This document shows positions 1-10,653 of a stretch of 64,000 nucleotides of DNA, piece after piece. The stretch comes from Allacma fusca (lineage: Eukaryota; Arthropoda; Collembola; Symphypleona; Sminthuridae). The translations under genes were made by a program, and so were the position numbers. The stretch spans positions 13,182,588-13,246,587 of the forward strand of contig OX359247.1 in the NCBI GenBank assembly GCA_947179485.1, read 5' to 3'. Below the pieces are notes generated by a model that was not told the DNA's origin, did no database searches, and saw only the letters and a list, made by a program, of their open reading frames with translations. Numbering within the stretch: the first letter of the stretch is position 1; every line of letters begins with the position of its first letter.

Positions 1-1258
1 CGAATGAGCTTCTTTGCAATTCAGGGACCGTTTTATTTGTTGCGGCACTGTTTTCCGAAACTCTGGTGTCTTTATAAGATAAAGACGGTTCTAACCCGTG
101 ATTCGGGACGGGTTGTTTATATTCCCTATCGAGAGCTACACTAGTCTGAGCTTCATAGGCTACCTGCAACAAGTCTCCTATCTTCGAGAATGAACGCTGG
201 AACGACATAACCTTAGCTCTATAGTGAGGATGCATAAGTTCCAGGATTTTCTCTATTCTGACACTCTCCTTAGTAGTGGGATCGATTCTTTCGTAGAAGT
301 CGTCTATTACACATATGAATTTGGACAGAGGCTCCTCAGTCCCTTGATACCGGCAGTCCAGGTCCCTTAACATTTTCTTTACATAATTACCTGACTGAAA
401 TTCCTGACGAAAGTAAACCGTAAAATGTTGGAAGCTTTCAAAGCTAAACATTTTCATAACCCTACGGTACCAGAGATACGCATCATCTACTAGCGCGTAT
501 GGAATAACCAGCTTCAGCATTTCATCATCCGTATAACCGATGGCAACTTGGTACTTTTCCAACTCAATGAGGAAGTCGTACGGTGTCTTTTTTTCATGAG
601 CACCCGCGTATTTAGGAATTGAAACATCTTTTGCCCTTAATCGTTGAGCTGGAGGCCCCTCTCTCAACTGAGGACCATCTACCAAACCACTACTATTATT
701 TCCGGGGCCATAAAACATATTCTGTATTGGGCCCGGATGTCTAAACGGTGCGTGTACTACTCCAGGGTTTGTTGGTACAAATGACTGAACATTTGGATTA
801 AAAGAAGGATATCCTGGAGTATTCAGAATATTTGGAGAGGGCTGTCGATTCACATTTCGTCTACCATCTACGGCAGCATCTCGCGAAATCTGTGGTACAT
901 GATGAATTGCAGAGTCTCCATTTCCCACATTTCCCAATCGACTGAATCTACTCGTCGGAGTTGTAGCATCAAATCTAGTTTCTCCTTCATAACTACCTCT
1001 ACTTTGAACTGGATTCCTACTAGGAAAACTACTACCATTAATTATAGGAGAAGGGTTTGCCTTACTAAATTTAGACATCATGCGCTCCTCCATATCCGCC
1101 AATTTAGCAGTCATCAAATCAGCCATTTTCCCATAAATGACCTCACATAAACCGTCTAAATTCTCATTATTCGGACCATGAGACTGTTTACTATTCTTAC
1201 TGACCTCATCCTCAGCCGTTGCCATGGTACCTATACTTTTCCTATTTTTCCTAGGCAT
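1..1258 (-). CDS. LTR-retrotransposon Gag, 5' part (continues off left edge)
   Basis: This is an open frame of 419 codons from the ATG at 1258 down to the window edge with no stop. The N-terminal ~200 residues are low-complexity, rich in N, P, S and G (e.g. SPNILNTPGYPSFNP), as in many Gag leaders. About residues 205-300 look like a retrotrans_gag core: a YDFLIELEKYQ helix, then AYLWYRRVMKMFSFESF and FTVYFRQEF. The spaced aromatic and hydrophobic residues (W in LWYRR, F-x-F, F-x-x-x-F) are typical of Ty3/gypsy-like elements. By family knowledge this would be the capsid precursor of a virus-like particle. A zinc knuckle, protease and pol would lie left of the window and are not seen. The frame is undamaged here, so the insertion may be fairly young. 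The exact clade is not established. Confidence 0.8.
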   Translation of the reverse strand, partial: MPRKNRKSIGTMATAEDEVSKNSKQSHGPNNENLDGLCEVIYGKMADLMTAKLADMEERMMSKFSKANPSPIINGSSFPSRNPVQSRGSYEGETRFDATTPTSRFSRLGNVGNGDSAIHHVPQISRDAAVDGRRNVNRQPSPNILNTPGYPSFNPNVQSFVPTNPGVVHAPFRHPGPIQNMFYGPGNNSSGLVDGPQLREGPPAQRLRAKDVSIPKYAGAHEKKTPYDFLIELEKYQVAIGYTDDEMLKLVIPYALVDDAYLWYRRVMKMFSFESFQHFTVYFRQEFQSGNYVKKMLRDLDCRYQGTEEPLSKFICVIDDFYERIDPTTKESVRIEKILELMHPHYRAKVMSFQRSFSKIGDLLQVAYEAQTSVALDREYKQPVPNHGLEPSLSYKDTRVSENSAATNKTVPELQRSSF

Positions 1259-1752
1259 TTTCTAATCGAAAATCAACTCTTGATCCCGGTTGAGCGAATT
1301 TATAAAGAACTTTCCATGGGCTCAATCAGTCCTTTATAAATATATAAATAACTTTAATATCCACAGAACAGATACTTGAACTACAACAAGACAAGCCAAA
1401 GTAATAACAAATGCTTTTCACAATTATAACAGATAATGCAATATTAGGCAAAGAAACTATTGATAATAACAATAGCCGTGATAACCGAACCGACCGCTAA
1501 GCTAACACAATACAATAGCAATGGTCGAACCGACCACTATGCTGATAGAACCTGCGAAGGAGTAAGAGTTCAATTAGAATTCATAAGCAAGAGAACGAGC
1601 TCAGAGAATCTCAAGTGCTCGCGATTCAACTCTAGCGTCGAGCTCCTCAGACGGCCAGAATGAATCTGAGGAGATTAGGATGTTTTTCCTATATACTGTC
1701 TACATGAAATAAATAAACTATTTCTATTGGTTTGATATTCATATTAACAATG
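1259..1752 (-). mobile_element. probable 5' LTR and leader of the retrotransposon
   Basis: Read on the minus strand, this stretch lies directly upstream of the gag ATG. It starts near TGTTAATATGAATATC (about 1752) and holds a TATA-like GTATATAGG near 1690-1698. It contains two related ~15-bp words around a GGTCGGTTCG core, at about 1485-1500 and 1525-1540. It ends in an AT-rich run before the ATG. LTR ends, the primer binding site and the target duplication were not resolved: only one LTR could be in the window, and no clear tRNA-complementary TGG box was found. The boundaries are a guess. Confidence 0.35.
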
Positions 1753-4376
1753 TTAGGAATTGTAAGCCAAGTAAACAAATAGTGGCTGCTTGATCACGTT
1801 GCCATGGGAAAGAGTAAAGTATAAAAATACTTTACAGTACATACATTGTCTGGATTAAGTGTAATTACTAAAGCATTGCCCAAGGATTCCTTTGTTAAGA
1901 ATTCTACGAACTTTGTCTGGAGTATTTCTCATGTTGTTGTAGAAAAATTGTCGGACATTATGACGATATAATACGATATCGATTGTACTCCATTCTGTAC
2001 ATAGGCCCATCTCACTATCAATACCTCTCCTTATCTCTCGTCCATTGTAGTAGATTGTATAGCTGAGCTTCGTTATTGGGCTCCTCATTTTCTCTGCTAT
2101 TTCTTCTACGATCCGTGTTTCCCAGAGAGGACACGTGTGGATTTAAAAAATAGCTTATTTTTAATGCAAAAGTTAGTTTTGACTCAAAATACTGGACAGA
2201 CACGACAGGCGTAATTATCCACGCGTATTAGAGACACATGACCTTCGTACGGGCATTGATCGTGCTGACAGATTGGCTGATACCGACGGGCTTGCTACAG
2301 ACTCCTATTGTGCTTACCTTATGGTGTGTGTATTTAATGATGATGCAAATCCTTATGGTCAGTTTAGTTTCGAGTAGCAACATAAGAATAAAAAATCCTG
2401 TGACATTCCCGACATATAATTACATAGCATGTATTATTATAAAACAAGCTCAAAAATATATAATACTTCACAAATGCAAATGTAGACACAATGGACGTGT
2501 AACCAAGAAATACTCTTCTTTGGTAACGGGCTTTTGGGCAAAAAGAAAATTTTTTGTCGTTGTGTTTTATTACTGATGCATTGAAAGGAAACCATAAAAG
2601 TCATTTACTTCAAATTCCAAATGCAGGTGAATTAGCCATTATTATTCTGTGGGAGTAAAAGGAAGGTGGGTATAGGAAGCATCAATTTGTGAATTGGTGG
2701 AGCTACATCAAAATGAAGAGTTCTTCCGTGTTGTTAGTTTTGTTTGAAAGACCTTCGGTCGTGAGTGACTTCGCATGTCCCATTCGGAATGCGTTCGCCG
2801 CGGTTAGGTGGGATTAATGGTAGCGATGGGAAACGACTTGAAAATAAGACATTGGGTTTGGGCTACCACATTAAATAATTCACTTTTTCGTGACTGCGGT
2901 TTTTACGGGATTCTCTGATAAGGCTCATTGCGACGGAGGGATACTGTTACATGTACGCACTCTCCTTCCAATGATATTGGGAAAACATTTACTTTGAATA
3001 ATTACATCTGGAGGTCTTTATATACATACATCCCTGCTCATAATTTGTTACCCACAAAGGAAATTTGTGTACTGAACTACAGATCTTTAAGATATCTTTC
3101 TTGGTCGATTTCCTGGTTTAACAGACTGAAATCCTTGCAAGGAGTCCTTATGGCGAGTAATTAACCAACCTGGGCTCTTTTACTGTTAGTTATGCAAATA
3201 CTTGAGAAAATATATTTACTTCCCGTCTGTAGTGGCAGTGGCTTTTAACGTCCACACAGCGGTGACTCTGATTATTTTTATTACATGTACATATATATAA
3301 TTACACAGGCACTACTAGTACCAAGTATATGCATACTGTATAGACGTGAGGTGAGGAAAGTTCAATGGCTATGTATAGTTACGACCGCTACCAACCTCTA
3401 ATTTGTTGCTAAATGAGGGGGAACACATCTGCTCCCCACTTGAGAAATTAAAAGAGCAAAATGTATCACATGGATACACACCTCTCTAACCCTTTCATCC
3501 AGTCCTAGCACATCTTAAGGAGACCCGGTCAAACGGATTTTCTTAAATTCAGCAATATTATAGAAACATGCGTACAATTATTGCTTCTTGAATTATTCCT
3601 GGTCCTCGCAAGTTTTTTGCGTAATTACATGATTGAATTATTTTCTTTATTATTAACAAATTCTGGGAGGAACCCAGTAAATAATAGGATTGAGATGGTA
3701 TAATATGTGAAAATTAGCCAAGACATTAATTGTGTTTGTCAGCAAATATTTTATTTGATTGGTGATGAATCGCTGTAATCAGTAATTGAGTAACGGGAAT
3801 TTTATTGATGTATTCTTACGCGCTGCTGTTGTCATTACTTTAAATAGCCATTTGCAACCTATCATTGAATCATCCTTGGACAGGAATAATTACAGCATGT
3901 AGGTACATATATAAGTTATTCTTATCTCAGTTACATATTGCCCGATTATCCTTTGGAATAAATTCTGTGTCGTTTTTGCCAATTATCAGTATTAAGAAAA
4001 GCAGTAATTAATAAATAAATGGGCTTATTTTTAGTACCAAAAAAAAGACTTCTTGAAATAATCCAACAACCTTATAATTGGCAATATTGTGTACAAAGAG
4101 CTGAGATAATCGTAGATCTGGATGGATGCTCTCCAGAGAGTAGGTAATTTTAATTTCTCTGGCTTTAGTAAGAAGGTTAACCTTGAGGTCGAACATAATC
4201 GAGGAAAATATACGGACTGATTACTATACCACTTAAGTTAGATTCAGAATGACACCACTTTTATGCTAATGGACCGAAATTGTGACTGTATGTATAAATA
4301 ATTTTTAAACCTAGTAATTTCCACACGTGCATAAATATTTTCAATAGTCATTGATTTTTTCAAATTTTAATTTCAG
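1753..4376. other. no supported gene; upstream region and 5' UTR intron of first zinc-finger gene
   Basis: Only short open frames occur here, none resembling a known protein. A small CpG-bearing patch near 2790-2830 (GTTCGCCGCGGTTAGGTGGG) is the most promoter-like spot and contains a possible GGTTAG/GTGGGA splice donor. The acceptor TTTCAG at 4371-4376, three bases before the first zinc-finger start codon, implies an upstream non-coding exon somewhere in this stretch. I could not place that exon. Confidence 0.4.
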
Positions 4377-4379
4377 ACC

Positions 4380-6096
4380 ATGCCGAGTACTCCAGCTGCA
4401 AAGGCTGCCGCTGCTAAAAAGGTGAGCTATTGTAACACACAGTGTATTGATGTTGCTCAAGTATTCTCCAATCTTGTATTTGACACGAGTGAGTGCTACC
4501 ATGGGAAAACATGAAACATATAATTATGGATACATCCCCCGTGAAACCAAATATTTACACCTGTAATTCGTATTCATGCCTTGTCAATCCTTGACATTAA
4601 GTTGACACACTCGGACACCAACTTCATGAATTAATTCTTTACATGTATACATACTGTAGTTCTTTATCCAAGGTTAAGAACCCTTGAGTTACTTGTGTAT
4701 TAACCTACTTTCCAGGAGATTTCTCACATTCGGACCAAAAGCACGGGTGCACATAACATGTGAATGAATGAATGAAATATAAAAGTACATTATTACACAC
4801 ATTTTGACTTCTCCCCTCTGTAGACTGCTCCTGTTGTGAAACGATCCGGTCCCATACCACCTGGGATGTCAGAGTGTAAAATATGCGGACGATGCTTTGC
4901 CACGGACCGTATTGAGAAGCATGAGACAATTTGCAAGAAAACTACCAACCGGAAGAGAAAAGTTTTCGATCCAACTAAAATGCGAATGCAAGGAACAGAG
5001 GCTGAACCCTACCTTCGACGAGTGTCTGCGAAAGTCCCGGTGAAAGCTCCCGTCGTGGCACCCAAAGCGGACGGCAGTGTAAGAGGATTTTTAGATTCCG
5101 TCGTTTCTGAAGTTGTAATGTTGGAACATTTTTGACCATACATATAGCTTTTGTAGCTTCTTCAGTATACTTTTCTATCTTTTCAGGACTAAAAAAAAGT
5201 AATTCAGATACAGCCACTACACTGCAGTACATAAGTATAGCATGAACATAATACTATACAAATGCTACTTATAGAGCTCCTACTCATTTGCTACATTGCT
5301 ACAACAACAACAAAAAACAGCACATGCTACATTTACTTTATAGCTAAAGGATATTTTGCTTGCTTCTATTATGAAATATTTCTCATTAGTGGGATGGTGA
5401 CTAGTGTGTACTCTGCATGTGTTTTTTTTTGTATATACATTATTGTTTGTATGCAGAGAGTACACAAAATTCTGTAGCTTGAAAATTTTCTGTAGCCTAT
5501 AATTTCTTGACATTATTACTTCCCGAGCAACGAATTGCCGACAGTACAGCAGGCCAAAGTAATGTCTATACTTTTTGTAACTACTACTACTAACTTTATC
5601 TTCTAATAGTATTCATATTCTGTACTTTCTCTATGTATAAGCTTTGCTTGCGTTATATATAGATACTTATATTGCCACTCTCTACTACTTTAATAGTGTA
5701 CAGGTGGAATGGAATGTGACTATATAGCAAATGACTATGTACACCTGAGGCTTGTACGGCCTCTGAGTTAGGCCTTCTACTATATAACTAAAACATTGTC
5801 GAAACTCCTCTAGAACTAAAAGTTTGAGTAGAAAATAATAAGGAAGTAATTTTTTCTACTAGCAGAAGAAGAGCGACTGGAGAAAGAAGCATGAAGAATT
5901 CATAAAAACTATTCGGGCTGCCAAGGAGTACCAGGCTCATGTGGCCAGGGGTGGGAATCCCGCCGATTTACCCCCGCCTCCCCCAAGTGACACTTCTGAC
6001 TACGTTCAGTGTCCTTACTGCAATCGTAAATTCAGTGAAGCTGCCGCTGAGCGACATATCCCCAAATGTAAGAATATCAAATCCAACAAGCGTTGA
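4380..6096 (+). CDS. ZC2HC1: ZC2HC1-type C2HC zinc-finger protein, copy A
   Basis: There are three coding exons: 4380-4421 (14 aa), 4824-5078 (85 aa) and 5863 or 5866-6096 (76 or 77 aa). All junctions are phase 0, giving 175 or 176 aa. Two matching C2HC fingers are visible. Finger 1 has C32, C35, H47, C51 (CKICGRCF...H...C) and finger 2 has C148, C151, H163, C167 (CPYCNRKF...H...C). Between them lie the family block KRKVFDPTKMRMQGTEAEPY and the HVARGGNPADLPPPPP stretch. This layout is that of the FAM164/ZC2HC1 family. Its members are presumed zinc-binding, with no established biochemical role. The first coding exon is tiny and Ala/Lys-rich, and an acceptor lies 3 bases before the ATG. A tandem paralogue follows at 9499. 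Which vertebrate member (A, B or C) is closest is not decided. Confidence 0.88.
5861..5865 (+). promoter_or_regulatory. NAGNAG tandem splice acceptor
   Basis: The acceptor of exon 3 of zinc-finger copy A reads TTTTTCTACTAGCAG followed by AAGAAG. AG dinucleotides at 5861-5862 and 5864-5865 are both usable in phase, so isoforms starting QKKSDW or KKSDW would differ by one glutamine. Confidence 0.6.
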
Positions 6097-6605
6097 ATCA
6101 ACAACAAATTTCTGGAACTGACCATACTGGGATTTCTCCCACTTTAACATAATTTTTATCACTCAGTCGTACCTAAAGTACCTAAGCAGATTCTGTCGTC
6201 TGGTAGGTATTTAAAAATTTCTCTTCGTCGCAATTTGAATCAATGTACCATATTCTCCCCACTTTTTATATAATCGTTAGAAATTACTTTTTAACATGTA
6301 CCTATATACGGACATATTAACGGCGGTCCTATGTCTCAGTAACTACTAACAATTAGGTGTAGTCATTTTCTACCTTGCAATTTATCTACTTGGAATTTTG
6401 TTAGAATTACAACAGGAGCTCTGCACTAAAATACCTACATACATGGCATGTATAGTAAAGACACATGCCCCTTATTATTTCCATAGAAGTTAGCTCTGCC
6501 CCCGAAGGAGTCTTATTTAATACTACCTGCACACAGGTATTTGAATTATAGGACATGTACATTAGAACTTTAGAAATCCAGATGACAATATTTAAAATTA
6601 ACATG

Positions 6606-6611
6606 AATAAA
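6606..6611 (+). terminator. candidate poly(A) signal AATAAA for zinc-finger copy A
   Basis: AATAAA lies about 510 bases past the stop codon at 6096. It is the first canonical hexamer I noticed downstream. No cDNA evidence is available, and the site is chosen only by position and motif. Confidence 0.35.
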
Positions 6612-9397
6612 TGCCTATAGATACATACACGTTACTAATATCTTTTATTGGAAGCCGGAGGCATTCAGGTATGCGAGGCTTTTACTCAAGTATGTATATT
6701 GTATATATAAGCACTCCTGATTGATTAGACCGAGCTCTCTCACACCGTCTAACCCAATCGTTTCCAAGTTAAGGAACAACGGCATTGACTCCAAGGTAAA
6801 TAAACTCATAGACACTGTAATTACTAAGTGCCCTACTTTGACAATGTCCGATAAATTTCGGACCTCACCTTGGGTTCCCCCATCAATATACACGGGTGAC
6901 ATTTTCCAGATTGACGTAATTACTGGTGAATTTATTTTTTAACCATTCTTTGTATCTTAATATGAATATGTAGTGGGTAGCGAGAGAGAAAGCTAATTTA
7001 GTAGTATGCATTCCTGTGTTGTATCATTTCGCTTATTCTTAATTTGTCATGCGTAAATAAGTCTACGGAGAAACTGTCCATAATTAGCATACATGTATGA
7101 AAGTATTATTAATTATGCAAAACGGTGATATTAACAGAAAATTTATTAACTGTCGTTAACTTATATGCGTACGAACATAGGATATAGTAACTTGTTTAAC
7201 TTGAGATCACAAATGTTATTTACTCTTGTGTCTTATTATCCAAATAACTTTCGTGACTAAATCCATTAAGGGCTGGCCTTAAATGTAGACACCAGAAACC
7301 TACTCGCGAATAAAATAAAACGTTGAAAACTAATAAGCATATTATACAAATATCTTTTCCTACAAGGAATCTTCAGTTGGTTCGTCTTCAACCTATTGTA
7401 ATAATTTGGCATGCAATTATTATTGGGGATGGGAGTCCAAATATTTGGATACATTATATGTACATGTATGGACATTCTCTTTAGCCTCCATATTAAGAAT
7501 TGATTGTCTCCTACAATGCAATGCACAGTTGTTCCTACAGTACTTCCAATGCAATACAGCTTCCTCAAAATCATGTGGTAAGGCAATGATTCACTTGTAT
7601 ATATGTGCATATGTATATAGTATCCATGTAAGGATGTATATTGTTGCTTATGAGGGAGAGTTGAGGAAATCAGGAGAACAAGACAGATACAAGTTGCTGC
7701 AACAAAAAGATGGTACTTGACAAATGACAACCTTTCACTTGAGCTTCCACCAAAGGAAGGTAAACTAAGGTCAGGAAGGAAGCGAAAGGAAGGATCGATG
7801 GACGATCGAATCAAGATTGAATAGAATGCTACCGACGACGTCGAGGACAAGAAACTCTGCAATCAAGCCGTTGTCACTTTTTCCTCCTGATGTGGATTTG
7901 TGTATGTATTATTCACGAGATGATCACTGGCACTACTGGTTTGGTACTTTCCTATATATGCCCGAATTGAAATAGAGGTGTGAACAGTTTTCTAATCAGT
8001 CATGTGAAGCCACCTTCATTTTCTGAGTACAATGTACACAATAGAGGTTGCCCTTGTGTGCAAAATTTAATCCGCAATATTTTTCAAGTACACTTTCCTC
8101 CAAGGGTTTCATGGTTTTCTCTCGGAGTTCTTTGTCACAGTCATGGCTAAGAGAACAAGGTTTCGTCAGAGGCAGTCTGTCTTATAAACATACTTAAGTT
8201 TATGCACATATAATCATGATGGAATTCTTGCATGTTTATGATTCTTGGAATTTCCACGTATACATACATATTACTCATTCCAAGAATGCATTCAATACAT
8301 TCATGCTAGCGAGATAAAATTATAAAACTAAGGCTGCCCCAGGGAGAGTCTTCTGGTGGTTGTTAGATTTAATCAGTTACAAATGGTAAAAATTTCCAAT
8401 TGGTAAAATGACCGCAGTCCATACCACAATTGCATGCCTACACTGTATGCTGTAAACCCGCACACTGGATTTTAATGGAGATAATTCTTTAACTATCTAA
8501 AATATTCTGCTGCTGCATGAAGTAAGGAGAAGGGTATGATAGATATCATTACGCGGTTATGCGTTTACATAGCATGCACAACAACTTTGTGACAAAGTTG
8601 TTGTGCTTTGTACTCTTTTTCTGTTGTCAGAAAAGTCCACAAAATTGCGGCTAGTGGTGAAAACTGCTTAACTGAATTTATGCAAATTAGAACGGTCCAC
8701 CCTTGTCAAACAGAAAGTTGGATATGATTTTGGCAATAAATTGTCACATTCAAAGGCTTGCAACACCCACGTACAAAATATCCGATTTTCTACCTAACGT
8801 AAAACATGAAAGAGGTTAGAATGAAAAGTAGTAATATGACAAGGTGGTAAATTTATTACCAATACCATGGCGAATCCCCTTGCTCTGAAAAATGTCAGTA
8901 AAATAACAAAAACTTGAATTATTATTACTAATACTTCAACGTTGAATTCCAAAGCTTGTGAAACTAGTAAGAAATATAAGCAAATCATAACATATGCATA
9001 CAAGCAAGGAAAGCAACTCAAGTAGTCACGGCTAAAAAAGGCAAAAACATAGCACTAGCTTTCGCCAATTTTATAATGGGATATCCATCGATTCGGCAGA
9101 ATCTGCATCAGCACTGAAAAAGAAACATATCACTCACACAATCGCTATACTCCCACTCCCCTGCCACAGTCCCCAGACTCATATATTTCACCTGTCACAC
9201 ACACACACACAAACTCGAAAACATGGTATAAATTAAATAGTTAACTGCAAATTATGGTAAATCACACAGACAAGAAAATTATTGGTGGTAACTAAAAAAC
9301 TTTGCATCACTATATATAACAAAATTGGAAAAATAAAATATCCCGAATCCCGACCGATAGCACAAACACAAGCTCATAATTAAAAGCAGCTACAACT
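6612..9397. other. spacer between the two zinc-finger paralogues
   Basis: I see no recognisable gene. The longest open frame (minus, 7266-7862) opens on a TTG, is rich in Y, I, H and S, and has no family-like motif. The spacer contains a strong palindrome at 8576-8606 and a short (CA)n run at 9196-9211. Confidence 0.5.
8576..8606. repeat. 31-bp perfect inverted repeat (15-bp arms, 1-nt centre)
   Basis: Arms GCACAACAACTTTGT and ACAAAGTTGTTGTGC flank a single G at 8591 with no mismatch. It could extrude as a cruciform or form an RNA hairpin. It is not attached to any gene or obvious transposon end. Confidence 0.85.
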
Positions 9398-9413
9398 TAC
9401 AAGTTAACTTGTA
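9398..9413. repeat. 16-bp perfect palindrome upstream of zinc-finger copy B
   Basis: TACAAGTTAACTTGTA is self-complementary over 16 bases and ends 85 bases before the start codon at 9499. A dimeric factor site near the promoter is possible but untested. Confidence 0.6.
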
Positions 9414-9498
9414 CAAACCAACGTACAAGCACGTTTTAACCTTAAAATTCTGAAATCCAATCATAGAAAGAAGTTAAAAGAACTACCAAATCATAAAA

Positions 9499-10141
9499 AT
9501 GGATAATAACAGTGTAGGTCCTCAAAATGAAATTCCATTGGCCCCACGAACAACAACGAATCCGTTGACTGGTGACGATCAATTCGGATCGAGGTTCCCA
9601 GAAATGACTGAAAGCATTAAGCTTGAAAAATGCATACATTGTGGACGCTCATTTGCTTCTAACCGGATTGAAATTCACACGAAAGTTTGTGCAAAACGTG
9701 TTCAAGCTCCAAAAAGATCAGTTTGGGACTCTTCAAAGCAGAGACTGTCAGGGACTGATGCGGAGCCTTTTGCAAGGAAGGCGAAACCTGTAGAAGTAAC
9801 AGAATTAGTTGGCTTAGTATCTTTAATATTGTTTGTTAACCCCTGCCATTGAACGAATGCTCTAATTTCATTCTTACTCCTATGATTCAATGCAGCGTCC
9901 AAAAAGCAATTGGAAGAAGAATCACGAGGACTTGATTGAAGCTATTCGAGCAGCACGTCGTGCTCACGCTCATATTGCCAGAGGTGGGGCACCGGCTGAC
10001 CTGCCACCCCCTCCTCCAACAACTAATCCGGACTACATACAGTGTCCTCACTGCGGCCGTAGGTTTAATGAGATTGCTGCCGCGAAGCATATTCCGTTAT
10101 GTGCAAAATCAACCCATAATACGATCAGACTTTCTGAGTAA
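9499..10141 (+). CDS. ZC2HC1: ZC2HC1-type C2HC zinc-finger protein, copy B
   Basis: There are two coding exons, 9499-9795 (99 aa) and 9896-10141 (81 aa plus stop), joined in phase 0 for 180 aa. Finger 1 is C45, C48, H60, C64 (CIHCGRSF...H...C). Finger 2 is C149, C152, H164, C168 (CPHCGRRF...H...C). The linker repeats copy A's pattern: KRSVWDSSKQRLSGTDAEP, then NWKKNHEDLIEAIRAAR and HIARGGAPADLPPPPP. The intron position between the fingers matches copy A. Copy A's small first exon is absent, and the N-terminus is instead a longer, unrelated segment in one exon. The 100-bp intron uses GAA/GTAACA as donor. A weaker donor six bases earlier (CCT/GTAGAA) would also be in frame and give 178 aa. The function of the family is unsettled. 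Confidence 0.88.
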
Positions 10142-10333
10142 ATCTTCCCATCCCAATGTACAGTTCAGAATGCACTTACCACTCATGAATTCAAATACAG
10201 TTATGCTGCGCTGACAAATCTACCAATACATACACTGAGTAAAAGTGAAAACTGAAAAATATCATCCCAAATTGCTCTATTAAGAAAAATCTATGGCGTA
10301 TTAGAAAAGAAACTTACTAAACCTGATTAAGAG

Positions 10334-10339
10334 AATAAA
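10334..10339 (+). terminator. candidate poly(A) signal for zinc-finger copy B
   Basis: AATAAA lies 193 bases past the stop at 10141. A second AATAAA on the same strand lies at 10532-10537, which would run well into the kinase 3' UTR. Confidence 0.45.
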
Positions 10340-10382
10340 TACAATGCATCACAAGACACTAATATATAAAACAATTTGACGA

Positions 10383-10388
10383 TTTATT
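10383..10388 (-). terminator. candidate poly(A) signal for thymidylate kinase
   Basis: On the minus strand AATAAA (plus-strand TTTATT) lies about 270 bases past the kinase stop. It is only ~45 bases from the poly(A) signal of the convergent zinc-finger gene, so the two transcripts probably end back-to-back or overlap slightly. Confidence 0.45.
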
Positions 10389-10653
10389 TTACTGTTGAAG
10401 GGAAGCCTATTGTGGGCAGTATTCAGTATAGTCATGTTATCAAATACATAAAATAATTATTGTTACTACTTTGAAGATAAAATTACATGTCAATATAATT
10501 AAATATCATACAGAATCATCTGAAGCATGGCAATAAACAGTGCGATTAATTTACAAAAAGTTAAGAAAAAAGTACTGCCACATTACGTATAACGCATTAA
10601 AAGTTCACAAGGATTGCGTGTTGAAAAATCGCGAACGAAATTTCCACATACAT

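Noticed and set aside
1855-2203. Two overlapping minus-strand frames (61 and 77 aa) upstream of the retrotransposon
   Set aside because: No recognisable reverse-transcriptase, transposase or other motif. They overlap in different frames with no supporting splice sites.
7266-7862. Minus-strand open frame of 198 codons between the zinc-finger genes
   Set aside because: It opens on TTG rather than ATG, is rich in Y, I, H, S and C like translated AT-rich spacer, and shows no family motif or splice context.
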